DNA of 64,000 nucleotides from NCBI RefSeq assembly GCF_001636405.1, contig NZ_KV440950.1, positions 488,001 to 552,000 on the forward strand, given 5' to 3'. The notes below the pieces were generated by a model. That model saw only the letters and a list, made by a program, of their open reading frames with translations, did no database searches and had not been told where the DNA came from. The DNA is from Peribacillus frigoritolerans (GTDB taxonomy: Bacteria > Bacillota > Bacilli > Bacillales > DSM-1321). This document shows positions 34,626 through 42,615 of the stretch, in pieces (position 1 is the first letter of the stretch; the number at the start of each line of letters is the position of its first letter). A program made the translations under genes and the position numbers.

Positions 34626-35780
34626 ATGTCCATAAAAAAGGTTGATGCTAAAGCATTGGACAAGATCTTAGAAACAATGGTGAGCACTGTTAGTGAAAGT
34701 AAGGATGAAGTCTTTGATATCGGCGAACAATGCCGAAAGGATTTCGAGACATTATCAAAAGAGCTTGATGATGTGAAAATCAGGGTTGCCATTGTGATAA
34801 CCGACAGCGATGCACTGGATTCAAAAGCCAGGTTTGCTCGAAAAAGGCTTTCAGAAGTCAGTATGCACTTCAACCATTTTTCTGAAGAACAAGTGCGCGA
34901 TGCTTATGAAAGGGCACATAAGCTGCAAGTCGATTTACAAATTAACCGGCAATTGGAGAAAGAGCTCCGTAATCGCCGGGATGAACTTGAGTTAAGGTTA
35001 AGGGGTTTGCAGCAGACGATCGATAAAGCGGTGCATCTCGTCTCGCAAATATCGGTGGTGCAGAATTATTTGACACAAGATCTTAAATTTGTGGGGGAAG
35101 CCCTTCAAGAAGCGAAACGCAAGCAGGACTTCGGACTGAAAATAATCGAAGCCCAGGAGCAGGAACGTAAAAAGCTCTCACGTGAAATCCATGATGGTCC
35201 GGCGCAAATGCTGGCAAACGTCATGATGCGCTCAGACCTGATAGAACGAGTGCAGCGGGAGAGAGGTCCTGATGAAGCGTTAGTGGAAATCCGCAGTTTA
35301 AAGGTCATGGTAAGGAATGCTTTATATGAAGTGCGAAGAATCATCTATGACCTTAGGCCTATGGCGCTTGATGATTTAGGACTTGTTCCAACCCTCAGAA
35401 AGTACCTGCAAACGACCGAAGACTATAATAATGGCGTGAATCTGAATTTCGTCAACCTTGGGCAGGTCAAAAGGCTCCCTTCCGATATGGAGGTCGCATT
35501 ATTCAGGCTGGTTCAAGAGGCTGTACAAAATTCATTGAAGCACGCGGACCCAAAACAGATTCAAGTTAAACTGTCCATTTCCAAGGAGATGGTGACCGTC
35601 GTCGTCAAAGATGATGGAAAGGGGTTTGACTCTTCGATTCAAAAAGAAGGCTCATTTGGCTTGGTTGGAATGAGAGAAAGAGTCGAGCTGTTGGAAGGTG
35701 AAATGACTATCGATTCACAACCGGGGGCAGGCACTTTGGTATTTATCCAAATTCCCTACCATTTAAATAATAGAGAATAG
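34626..35780 (+). CDS. degS: Two-component sensor histidine kinase
   Basis: A 384-residue cytoplasmic kinase without membrane helices. An N-terminal DegS sensor coiled coil (about 1-170) precedes a HisKA_3 domain with phospho-acceptor His189 in S-R-E-I-H-D-G-P-A-Q. A HATPase domain follows (N-box E-A-V-Q-N-S-L-K-H-A, D-D-G-K-G-F-D, G-L-V-G-M-R-E-R). It phosphorylates DegU to control exoenzymes, competence, motility and biofilm formation. I chose ATG 34626, with GGAGGG upstream, over an in-frame TTG 36 bases earlier. Size equals B. subtilis DegS. It is followed after 33 bases by degU. Confidence 0.95.
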   Translation: MSIKKVDAKALDKILETMVSTVSESKDEVFDIGEQCRKDFETLSKELDDVKIRVAIVITDSDALDSKARFARKRLSEVSMHFNHFSEEQVRDAYERAHKLQVDLQINRQLEKELRNRRDELELRLRGLQQTIDKAVHLVSQISVVQNYLTQDLKFVGEALQEAKRKQDFGLKIIEAQEQERKKLSREIHDGPAQMLANVMMRSDLIERVQRERGPDEALVEIRSLKVMVRNALYEVRRIIYDLRPMALDDLGLVPTLRKYLQTTEDYNNGVNLNFVNLGQVKRLPSDMEVALFRLVQEAVQNSLKHADPKQIQVKLSISKEMVTVVVKDDGKGFDSSIQKEGSFGLVGMRERVELLEGEMTIDSQPGAGTLVFIQIPYHLNNRE

Positions 35781-35813
35781 ACATATTAAATAGAAACTAG
35801 GAGGAAGAAGCCG

Positions 35814-36497
35814 TTGAAGACTAGTATCGTCATAATCGATGACCATCAGCTTTTTCGTGAAGGCGTAAAGCGCATATTAGATTTTGAATCATCCTTTGAT
35901 GTTGTTGCCGAGGGTGATGACGGAAGCGAAGCTATGGATCTTGTTGAAACACATAAACCTGATGTTGTTATCATGGATATCAACATGCCGAACATGAATG
36001 GGGTCGAAGCTACAAAAATGCTCGTGAGCCGTTACCCTGAAACAAAAGTCATCATCCTTTCCATTCATGATGATGAAAACTACGTGCAGCACGCATTGAA
36101 AACAGGAGCACAAGGTTATCTGTTGAAAGAGATGGACGCAGACGCGTTGATCGATGCTGTGCGTGTAGTCGCTGAAGGCGGCTCATACCTTCATCCGAAG
36201 GTCACCCATAACTTAGTTAAAGAATATCGCCGTTTAGCAGCTGAAGAGGGTGCTGATCGTGATTCCATACATACGATAGAAATCAGGAGGCCGCTTCACC
36301 TATTGACTCGACGTGAATGTGAAGTGCTTCAGCTTTTAGCTGACGGGAAAAGCAACCGGGCCATCGGCGAAACTCTATATATCAGTGAAAAAACAGTCAA
36401 GAACCATGTGAGTAACATTCTTCAGAAGATGAATGTGAATGACCGTACACAAGCGGTTGTCCTAGCTATTAAAAACGGCTGGGTAGAAGTGAAGTAA
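35814..36497 (+). CDS. degU: Two-component response regulator DegU
   Basis: A 227-residue NarL/FixJ-type regulator. The receiver domain (1-120) has acidic pocket D-D-H and phospho-acceptor Asp55 in [10 protein letters not shown]-terminal LuxR-type helix-turn-helix has L-T-R-R-E-C-E-V-L and S-E-K-T-V-K-N-H-V. It binds DNA to control degradative enzymes, comK and biofilm genes. Translation appears to start at TTG with AGGAGG upstream. It is co-transcribed with degS; a terminator follows. Confidence 0.95.
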   Translation: MKTSIVIIDDHQLFREGVKRILDFESSFDVVAEGDDGSEAMDLVETHKPDVVIMDINMPNMNGVEATKMLVSRYPETKVIILSIHDDENYVQHALKTGAQGYLLKEMDADALIDAVRVVAEGGSYLHPKVTHNLVKEYRRLAAEEGADRDSIHTIEIRRPLHLLTRRECEVLQLLADGKSNRAIGETLYISEKTVKNHVSNILQKMNVNDRTQAVVLAIKNGWVEVK

Positions 36498-36512
36498 TCA
36501 AAGCGTTCGATA

Positions 36513-36563
36513 AGTCCGGCTCTTCAGATTCCGCAATGCGTGCTGAAGGGCTGGATTTTTTTG
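36513..36563 (+). terminator. Terminator of degSU
   Basis: AGTCCGGCTCTTCAG pairs with CTGAAGGGCTGGATT (one mismatch, G-T pairs) around a 15-base loop, followed by TTTTTTG. Confidence 0.8.
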
Positions 36564-36681
36564 TTTGGTGATCATATTCAAATTTTTGGTAATTAAAAAA
36601 GCTATTTAATGCAAATAAAGGCATTTTCAGATAGAATGTTGAATATGATACGAAGTAAATTTTTATAAGGATGGTACTGAT

Positions 36682-37524
36682 ATGAAAACCGCAGTCGTAA
36701 CAGATAGCACTGCATATATACCAAAGGAAATGCGTGATCGTTTACATATACATATGATGCCGCTTAATGTCATTTTTTCCAATGAAGCTTACCGGGAGGA
36801 AATTGATATTACTGCGGATGAGTTTTATGAGGAAGTAAAGAGGCAGGAGAAATTGCCGACCACTTCACAGCCTCCAATCGGGAAGTTTGTCGAGAAGTTC
36901 GAGGAACTGCAAAAAGAATATGATGATGTTATTTCCATTCATTTATCGAGCGGCATCAGCGGCACGTATCAAGGAGCTGTATCTGCAGGTGAAATGGTCG
37001 AGGGAATCAGGGTTCATGCGTTTGATTCGGAAATCAGCTGCATGGTACAAGGGTTTTACGTGATCGAGGCGGCGAAGATGGCACTTGATGGCAAAGGTGC
37101 AGAAGAAATCATGGCCAGGCTTGAAGAAATGAAACCATCGGTCAAGGCATACTTCATGGCAGATGACCTATCCCATCTCCAGCGCGGCGGCCGCTTAAGC
37201 AGTGCCCAAGCTTTGATCGGCAGTCTGCTTCAAGTGAAGCCGGTGCTCCATTTTGTTGATAAAGTCATCGTCCCATTCGAAAAAATCCGTACAAGGAAAA
37301 AAGCGATGAAACGGATTGCCGATTTACTTGGAGAAGAGGCGGCGAGCGGCGAGAAATATAAGGCCGTCATCATTCATGCAAAACGGGAAAGTGAAGCCAA
37401 AGACTGGAAAGCGGAACTTGAAGCCCGGTTCCCGAATGTCGAATTCGACATCAGCTACTTCGGCCCAGTAATCGGAACGCATCTGGGCGAAGGCTCGATG
37501 GGGATGGGCTGGTATAAAATTTAA
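36682..37524 (+). CDS. degV: DegV family fatty-acid-binding protein
   Basis: A 280-residue cytosolic protein with the two-domain DegV fold: T-D-S-T-A-Y-I, L-P-T-T-S-Q-P, S-S-G-I-S-G-T-Y, R-G-G-R-L-S, and a C-terminal G-P-V-I-G-T-H-L-G-E-G. DegV/FakB proteins bind a fatty acid so a FakA kinase can phosphorylate it. Position directly after degSU matches B. subtilis degV. It is flanked by terminators, so probably monocistronic. Confidence 0.92.
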   Translation: MKTAVVTDSTAYIPKEMRDRLHIHMMPLNVIFSNEAYREEIDITADEFYEEVKRQEKLPTTSQPPIGKFVEKFEELQKEYDDVISIHLSSGISGTYQGAVSAGEMVEGIRVHAFDSEISCMVQGFYVIEAAKMALDGKGAEEIMARLEEMKPSVKAYFMADDLSHLQRGGRLSSAQALIGSLLQVKPVLHFVDKVIVPFEKIRTRKKAMKRIADLLGEEAASGEKYKAVIIHAKRESEAKDWKAELEARFPNVEFDISYFGPVIGTHLGEGSMGMGWYKI

Positions 37525-37530
37525 GCTTTG

Positions 37531-37561
37531 ACGCCTTTACTAATTGAAAGGCGTTTTTTTA
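37531..37561 (+). terminator. Terminator of degV
   Basis: ACGCCTTT and AAAGGCGT form an 8-bp perfect stem, followed by seven T residues. Confidence 0.92.
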
Positions 37562-37637
37562 TGAACAAAAAGGAATCCGGGAATTAAAAGCGAATGATAA
37601 GGGGGAGTGTAATATATCAAGAAATGGAGGTTGCAGT

Positions 37638-39038
37638 TTGAAAAAAACGAGCATTTCCCCGCCTTATTCCCCTGAACTTCAGAACCATCTCACCGGAAAA
37701 CATCTTTTGGCCTTCGAAATCCCCTTCTCCCAAGAAATCCTCACAGAGCACCTCAAGAATGGGTATGTCTCGGAAACTTGCGGCGTGCAATCCGGGAACG
37801 GCAGTTATCACTGTGTACGCTGCGGTAACAAAGATCAAACCTTTTTTTATACTTTCCCTTGCAAGATTTGCAATCTAGATTGCACTTACTGCCGCTCATG
37901 CATCATGATGGGACGGGTCAGTGAATGTGCAAAGCTTTATAGGTGGACCGGTCCCGGCATTCAATATACGATTCCTGACAATGTGATGAGGTGGATGGGC
38001 ACTTTATCGGCAGGTCAACAGAATGCGTCCGACTGTGTCGTTGAAGCCGTAAACGGAAAAGATGAATTCCTGGTATGGGCTGTATGCGGGGCAGGGAAGA
38101 CGGAGGTGTTATTTCCAGCGATTGAGGCAGCCTTGCTTGCCGGGAAACGGATTTGTTTGGCAACACCGCGTACCGATGTCGTTCTCGAACTCTCCCCAAG
38201 GTTAAAAAAAGCTTTTCCTGCCATTGAAGTCACTACCCTCCATGCCGGCAGTGAAGATCGACATGGTTTTTCGCCACTGACCGTTTCCACGACCCATCAG
38301 CTTTTCCGTTTTATTGAAGCTTTCGATGTCATCATCGTTGATGAAGTCGATGCGTTTCCCTACTCAATGGATGATTCGCTGCATTATGCGGTTAATAAGT
38401 CGAAAAAGGTATCCGCGGCAACCATCTACTTGACCGCCACACCTTCGAAGAGTATGCGGCGGCTATACCGAAGCGGCAAATTGAAAGCCTTCATAATCCC
38501 GGCCCGTTATCATCGCCAGCCAATCCCCGTTCCTGAAATGAAGTGGAGCGGCAATTGGCAAAAACTATTCCTTCAACAAAAGATTCCATCGAAAATCAAC
38601 GCATGGGTAAGTGAGCGCCTTAACCAGAATATCCCCTTCCTATTGTTTTTTCCAAGCATCAGAGTGATGGAGCAAGTCCTTCCGCTGTTTCAAAGGCTGT
38701 CCCCTGAATTATCGATTGTCCACTCCCTGCACCCTGATCGAAAGGAAAAAGTAATGGCCTTAAGGAATGGACTCGTTCCGGGATTACTGACCACGACCAT
38801 CCTGGAACGGGGCGTGACAATCGAGCGGTTGGAAGTAGCCGTGATCGGTGCTGAACATGAAGTGTTTTCCGATAGCGCTCTCGTTCAGATTGCCGGCAGG
38901 GTAGGGAGAAGCTTTGCGAACCCTTCCGGGACGGTCACCTTTTTTCATTACGGTAAAAGTGAAGCGATGTCCGAGGCGGTCCGCCATATACAGATGATGA
39001 ATAAAAATGCCATGAAAAGGGGGCTGCTGGATGAATAG
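37638..39038 (+). CDS. comFA: Competence ATP-dependent helicase ComFA
   Basis: A 466-residue cytosolic superfamily 2 helicase needed for transport of single-stranded transforming DNA. A four-cysteine zinc site lies about 58-88 (C-V-R-C, then C-K-I-C and C-x-x-C). Walker A reads G-A-G-K-T-E, the DEAD motif D-E-V-D and motif III T-A-T-P. The C-terminal helicase domain has T-T-T-I-L-E-R-G-V-T and Q-I-A-G-R-V-G-R. Translation appears to start at TTG with GGAGG upstream. The stop overlaps comFC by 8 bases; comFB, present in some bacilli, is missing. Confidence 0.93.
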   Translation: MKKTSISPPYSPELQNHLTGKHLLAFEIPFSQEILTEHLKNGYVSETCGVQSGNGSYHCVRCGNKDQTFFYTFPCKICNLDCTYCRSCIMMGRVSECAKLYRWTGPGIQYTIPDNVMRWMGTLSAGQQNASDCVVEAVNGKDEFLVWAVCGAGKTEVLFPAIEAALLAGKRICLATPRTDVVLELSPRLKKAFPAIEVTTLHAGSEDRHGFSPLTVSTTHQLFRFIEAFDVIIVDEVDAFPYSMDDSLHYAVNKSKKVSAATIYLTATPSKSMRRLYRSGKLKAFIIPARYHRQPIPVPEMKWSGNWQKLFLQQKIPSKINAWVSERLNQNIPFLLFFPSIRVMEQVLPLFQRLSPELSIVHSLHPDRKEKVMALRNGLVPGLLTTTILERGVTIERLEVAVIGAEHEVFSDSALVQIAGRVGRSFANPSGTVTFFHYGKSEAMSEAVRHIQMMNKNAMKRGLLDE

Positions 39039-39723
39039 ATGTCTAGTTTGTGATGAAGGAATGAAGCAAGCTTTGACATGGGGGAGCCTGCTAAAGCAGG
39101 CCGAGGCAAGGGCAATCTGTGAAGGATGTGAGGGGAAACTTAATAGGATAACCGGAGATACATGTACAATGTGCTCAAGGGAGCTGGGAGGGGACCATAT
39201 GACCGGCGACCTCTGTTTCGATTGTTCAAGATGGGAAAGGAATAGGGAATGGGGAGGCTATTTGTCGAAGAACATAGCGCTATTTCATTATAATGAATAC
39301 TTAAAAGACCTGATTGCTAAATATAAGTACCGGGGTGATTATGCGTTAGCTGAGGTTTTCGTCCCTTTTTTGAAAGAAAGGTTAAAGGAGGTGGAGTTTG
39401 ACCTGGTAACCGCCATCCCGCTTAGCGATGAACGGCTTAAGGAGCGGGGGTTCAACCAGGGAAAGGCTTTGGCAGATCTAGTTGGACTTCATACGGTTGA
39501 GACCTTGACAAGAATCCATACCGAAAAACAATCAAAAAAATCTCGTCAAGAGAGAATGTCATTACCGCAGGTTTTTCAGGTCATGCAATCTGATATGCTG
39601 GAGCATAAGTCCATTTTGATCATCGATGATATTTACACAACTGGCACAACTCTCAGGCATGCAGCAAAGGCATTGATAACGGCTGGGGCCAAAGAAGTAT
39701 CATCGATCACCCTGGCTAGGTGA
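39031..39723 (+). CDS. comFC: Competence protein ComFC, phosphoribosyltransferase family
   Basis: A 230-residue protein: an N-terminal double zinc ribbon (C-L-V-C, C-E-G-C, C-T-M-C, C-F-D-C) and a PRTase-like domain with the 13-residue PRPP motif I-L-I-I-D-D-I-Y-T-T-G-T-T. It partners ComFA in DNA uptake; whether it has transferase activity is unknown. It overlaps comFA, indicating coupled translation. Confidence 0.93.
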   Translation: MNRCLVCDEGMKQALTWGSLLKQAEARAICEGCEGKLNRITGDTCTMCSRELGGDHMTGDLCFDCSRWERNREWGGYLSKNIALFHYNEYLKDLIAKYKYRGDYALAEVFVPFLKERLKEVEFDLVTAIPLSDERLKERGFNQGKALADLVGLHTVETLTRIHTEKQSKKSRQERMSLPQVFQVMQSDMLEHKSILIIDDIYTTGTTLRHAAKALITAGAKEVSSITLAR

Positions 39724-39822
39724 AAAAGCTTATTTTAATAAAACTTCCTAAAGTATCGCCGGGATTATTCGATATATACAGTACTGAAGAATAATCGCCG
39801 TGATGGTGAAGGAGGGGCCTCG

Positions 39823-40242
39823 ATGGATGTATTCAACTGTCCAAACTGTAATTCGTTATTCGTTATGACGAAATTCCGTGATGTGTGCGATGCCTGTTAT
39901 AAAGAAGAAGAAGCCCAATATGATAAAGTGTATGCATATATTCGCAAGAAAACAAATAGAACGGCGTCCATGATGCAGGTGGTTATGGAAACCGGCGTTG
40001 AAGAAAGGTTAATTATTAAATTTGTGAGAACCGGAAAGCTGAGAATTTCACAGTTTCCCAATCTCGGAATTCCTTGTGAAAAGTGCGGCGCCAACATCAA
40101 GAGCGGAAGGTTATGCGGCAAATGCGGCAATTCGCTCGTTACGGATTTGCAGGCATTTGAAAATGAAGAAAAGCGCCTGACTGAAATTCAAGGAAATGAT
40201 AAAAAAAATACGTACTACATGAAGGATGAGCAAAAAGGGTAA
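39823..40242 (+). CDS. yvyF: YvyF-family flagellar operon protein
   Basis: A 139-residue small protein with N-terminal C-P-N-C and C-D-A-C knuckles, a helical middle segment resembling a helix-turn-helix (M-E-T-G-V-E-E-R-L-I-I-K-F) and a C-terminal C-E-K-C / C-G-K-C ribbon. The family is defined by its place between comFC and flgM in bacilli; its function is unknown, possibly regulatory. A GAAGGAGGGG site precedes the ATG. Confidence 0.88.
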   Translation: MDVFNCPNCNSLFVMTKFRDVCDACYKEEEAQYDKVYAYIRKKTNRTASMMQVVMETGVEERLIIKFVRTGKLRISQFPNLGIPCEKCGANIKSGRLCGKCGNSLVTDLQAFENEEKRLTEIQGNDKKNTYYMKDEQKG

Positions 40243-40278
40243 TTCATTCATGGAAACATGATGCCGTTTTTGTTAAAA

Positions 40279-40319
40279 TATTCGATATTGAGAACAATAT
40301 TCGACAATGGGTGTCGAAG
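40279..40319. promoter_or_regulatory. Candidate Spo0A-box pair and direct repeats upstream of flgM
   Basis: TTCGACA (40300-40306) and TGTCGAA (40312-40318) form an inverted pair spaced by five bases; TGTCGAA is the core of the Spo0A box. ATATTCGATATTG and ATATTCGACAATG form a direct repeat across the same stretch. It lies about 150 bases before flgM. Binding by Spo0A is a prediction. Confidence 0.45.
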
Positions 40320-40466
40320 GAAAGATTACAGCAAACAATTAAAGAAATCAGTTCCTTGTCGATAATAAAGATAGGGAGAATAACACAGTCCAGAGCCATT
40401 TTCATGTGTTAAGGAATCGAAACATAATGGGATTTATAAAATCGACCGAAGGAGAGGATCTGGAAT

Positions 40467-40730
40467 ATGAAAATCAATAACGTCGGTATGACAGGTGTTA
40501 ACCCTTATAATCTTCAAGCCAATAAAACGGGGAATATCAAGGAATCCAAGGTCAAATCCTCGGATAAAGTTGAAATTTCTTCAGCGGCAAAAGAAATGCA
40601 GCAATCATCTTCGATTCTTGCTGCAAGACAAGCAAAAGTGGATGAACTGAAAATCCAGGTTGAAAAAGGAAATTATAAATTGAATGCACAAGCAACGGCT
40701 AAGGGTCTCATCGATTTTTACCGGGAATGA
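40467..40730 (+). CDS. flgM: Anti-sigma-28 factor FlgM
   Basis: An 87-residue protein of typical FlgM size: a disordered N-terminal half and C-terminal helices with K-V-D-E-L-K-I-Q-V-E-K-G-N-Y and I-D-F-Y-R-E, the sigma-binding part. It sequesters sigma-D until the hook-basal body is built. Its strong GGAGAGG site is well spaced. It lies between yvyF and flgN, as in B. subtilis, but the flagellar structural genes that normally follow are not here. Confidence 0.92.
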   Translation: MKINNVGMTGVNPYNLQANKTGNIKESKVKSSDKVEISSAAKEMQQSSSILAARQAKVDELKIQVEKGNYKLNAQATAKGLIDFYRE

Positions 40731-40810
40731 ATTTTCCATGAAAAAGAAGCTTGAATGAAGTGGACGGAGCAAGTTTCCGTCCTTAATTTATGAGCGGAGG
40801 AGGCAGCAAA

Positions 40811-41209
40811 ATGACTGCACGGAACATCATCGGATCGCTTGAAAAATTGATCAAGCTTCATAAAAGCTTCAATCAATTGGCGATAAGAAAAACGGCCATT
40901 TTGAAAGCTAATGATACCGAGGCGATTACTGCCCTGCTGATTTCGGAACAAAAGCATATTAAAGCGATCAGTCAGACGGATAAGGAAAGAGAAAGGGCAG
41001 TCGAGGAATTTCTTGCAGCCAATGGAGCGGCGGGACAGCCTGCCTCCATCCATACCGTGACGGAACTGACAGGACCAGAAGAAACGGAAGTCCTTGAAAT
41101 GCTAAAAGCGGCATTGATCGATGAAGTGGCAAAGCTGAAGGAGCGGAACGGTTTAAATCAGCAATTGATCTATCAGTCCCTTCAATTCATCTGGATATCC
41201 AGGAAATGA
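40811..41209 (+). CDS. flgN: Flagellar chaperone FlgN
   Basis: A 132-residue helical FlgN-family chaperone (YvyG in B. subtilis). It binds the hook-filament junction proteins FlgK and FlgL before export. ATG 40811 has GGAGGAGG 7 bases upstream; an in-frame ATG at 40790 precedes that site and is less likely. Its stop overlaps a small ORF at 41206. flgK and flgL, its expected clients, do not follow. Confidence 0.85.
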   Translation: MTARNIIGSLEKLIKLHKSFNQLAIRKTAILKANDTEAITALLISEQKHIKAISQTDKERERAVEEFLAANGAAGQPASIHTVTELTGPEETEVLEMLKAALIDEVAKLKERNGLNQQLIYQSLQFIWISRK

Positions 41210-41295
41210 ATAAGAAGAAAAAGTCCTCCAATAAATACACGAATCCGTATGAAAGTCTATCAGTGGATGGCGTGTTCTATGATAAAAGAAATTGA
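41206..41295 (+). CDS. Possible 29-residue protein overlapping flgN
   Basis: An ATG overlaps the flgN stop as ATGA, the classic coupling arrangement, and the frame runs 29 codons. It starts M-N-K-K-K-K-S-S-N-K and ends with V-F-Y-D-K-R-N. I recognise no family. AGGA lies too close to act as a normal ribosome binding site, so re-initiation would be required. It could be a remnant left where the flagellar genes were lost, or chance. Confidence 0.3.
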   Translation: MNKKKKSSNKYTNPYESLSVDGVFYDKRN

Positions 41296-41476
41296 TTTCC
41301 TTACCTTTTGGAGTCCAAACGGTTTTTATGTTAAATATTTTTAAATTTTCTGTAAATAAAATAGGCTTAATTTTTTCTTTCTAGCATAGCATTTGATATA
41401 ATGAAGCTAGGGCAGACATCAACCCTTTCCAAACCTTCCGACAATTGTTTCATTATTTCGACATATTTCATGATGT

Positions 41477-41502
41477 GTTTCTAAAAGGAACCGGAGGGGT
41501 AT
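41477..41502 (+). promoter_or_regulatory. Candidate sigma-B promoter of hpf
   Basis: GTTTCT (41477-41482), 14 bases, then GGGTAT (41497-41502) fits the sigma-B consensus GTTTAA-N12-14-GGGTAT with two mismatches. It lies 45 bases before hpf. B. subtilis yvyD (hpf) is under sigma-B and sigma-H control, which agrees. A TATAAT near 41395 could be an additional promoter. Confidence 0.55.
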
Positions 41503-41547
41503 TGTAGAATCTAACTGTATAGTCTTAATTTAAGGAGGACTCACTTT

Positions 41548-42105
41548 ATGAATTACAACGTACGCGGTGAAAACATTGAGGTAACTCCAGCAATTCGAGA
41601 ATACGTCGAAAAGAAAATTGGCAAGTTAGAACGATATTTTAACAATACACCAGATGCAAATGTGTTAGTCAATTTAAAAGTGAACAATAATACATCAAAG
41701 GTCGAAGTGACGATTCCCATGCAGAATTTGGTTCTTCGCGCTGAAGAGGAAAATGCGGATATGTATGCTGCCATTGACTTGATCAATGATAAGCTTGAAC
41801 GCCAAATTCGTAAACATAAAACGAAGGTCAATCGCAAGTTCCGAAACAATCTATCGACTACACCCGATGCATTCGCCTTCAATACGGAAGCTGACGAAGT
41901 GGTGGATGAATTCGAAGACGATAATGATATTGAAGTGGTCCGCAATAAACGCTTTGATTTAAAGCCAATGGACAGTGAAGAAGCGATTTTACAAATGAAT
42001 ATGCTTGGTCACAGTTTCTTCGTTTACACGAATGCGGATACTAATACAACAAACGTAGTGTACCGCCGAAAAGATGGACGCTATGGATTGATTGAACCTA
42101 GTTAA
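41548..42105 (+). CDS. hpf: Long-form ribosome hibernation promoting factor
   Basis: A 185-residue protein: an N-terminal S30AE/YfiA domain (about 1-100) that occupies the mRNA channel of the 30S subunit, an acidic linker, and a C-terminal dimerisation domain (about 125-185; F-D-L-K-P-M, E-E-A-I-L-Q-M, F-V-Y-x-N). The long form alone makes 100S ribosome dimers in stationary phase or stress. AAGGAGG precedes the ATG. It precedes secA in B. subtilis too, but here extra genes separate them. Confidence 0.95.
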   Translation: MNYNVRGENIEVTPAIREYVEKKIGKLERYFNNTPDANVLVNLKVNNNTSKVEVTIPMQNLVLRAEEENADMYAAIDLINDKLERQIRKHKTKVNRKFRNNLSTTPDAFAFNTEADEVVDEFEDDNDIEVVRNKRFDLKPMDSEEAILQMNMLGHSFFVYTNADTNTTNVVYRRKDGRYGLIEPS

Positions 42106-42121
42106 TTATTATTCTAAGATC

Positions 42122-42155
42122 AAAAGCACAGCCCATCCGGGTTGTGCTTTTTTGC
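42122..42155 (+). terminator. Terminator of hpf
   Basis: AAAAGCACA and TGTGCTTTT form a 9-bp stem extended by G-C pairs, followed by TTTT. Confidence 0.88.
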
Positions 42156-42226
42156 ATGTTGATAGAATCCGTTTGAACGTAAAAATGATTGCTTTTTTGG
42201 TTTTCTAAAAAACACAAAGATCACTT

Positions 42227-42248
42227 AAAAGAACGAAATTTGTTCTTC
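42227..42248. promoter_or_regulatory. SinR-like divergent half-sites
   Basis: AAAAGAAC, six bases, then TGTTCTTC: an inverted pair of GTTCTT half-sites resembling the SinR recognition core, about 70 bases upstream of the stronger site at 42316. Confidence 0.35.
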
Positions 42249-42315
42249 ATTAAGATAAATAGTTAATTTAACCTATTCAAATACCTATATCTTTTGCACT
42301 ACACTCGAATTGTTA

Positions 42316-42331
42316 GTTCTTTAAAAAGAAC
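42316..42331. promoter_or_regulatory. SinR-operator-like palindrome
   Basis: GTTCTTTAAAAAGAAC is a 16-bp inverted repeat; the left arm GTTCTTT fits the SinR consensus GTTCTYT, and the whole closely resembles the known B. subtilis operator GTTCTCTAAAGAGAAC. It lies 55-70 bases upstream of the small zinc-ribbon gene, in a good position to block its promoter, and sinR is encoded 0.8 kb away. Confidence 0.6.
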
Positions 42332-42385
42332 AATGAATTATTTGTAGAAAACAATTTGATCAAGGGGCAGAGGGGGTTGGATTAT

Positions 42386-42568
42386 TTGTATCGAAAGAAT
42401 TGCCATACATGCCACAGGGCTTCTTTTAGCAGTGCGGAAAATGGAAAGTGGCTTTGCCCGACCTGCGGTGAGGACTTAACTTCGCAAAAAGCCCACGATG
42501 CATTTACAATCGAGAGAATCAATACACCCCAAAGAAATTTTAAGAAGAGTAAAACGAAATTGAATTAG
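42386..42568 (+). CDS. Small zinc-ribbon protein of unknown function
   Basis: A 60-residue protein: M-Y-R-K-N then C-H-T-C ... C-P-T-C, a four-cysteine zinc knuckle in the first half, and a basic C-terminal tail. I chose the TTG at 42386 because AGAGGGGG lies 9 bases before it; a longer form from TTG 42356 has no such site. The zinc-ribbon pattern recalls small Bacillus stress proteins such as YdjO, but I cannot assign a family. The SinR-like palindrome upstream suggests it belongs to the biofilm regulon. Confidence 0.65.
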   Translation: MYRKNCHTCHRASFSSAENGKWLCPTCGEDLTSQKAHDAFTIERINTPQRNFKKSKTKLN

Positions 42569-42615
42569 TCTATGAAAAATCACCTGAACTTCAAATTTTC
42601 TTAATATTGTAATAT

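Noticed and set aside
34406-34873. 155-codon minus-strand ORF upstream of degS
   Set aside because: It overlaps the N-terminus of degS in antisense, has low complexity and no ribosome binding site.
40261-40300. Sigma-D promoter for flgM
   Set aside because: A CGATAT element is present but no TAAA box lies at the required 14-16-base distance.
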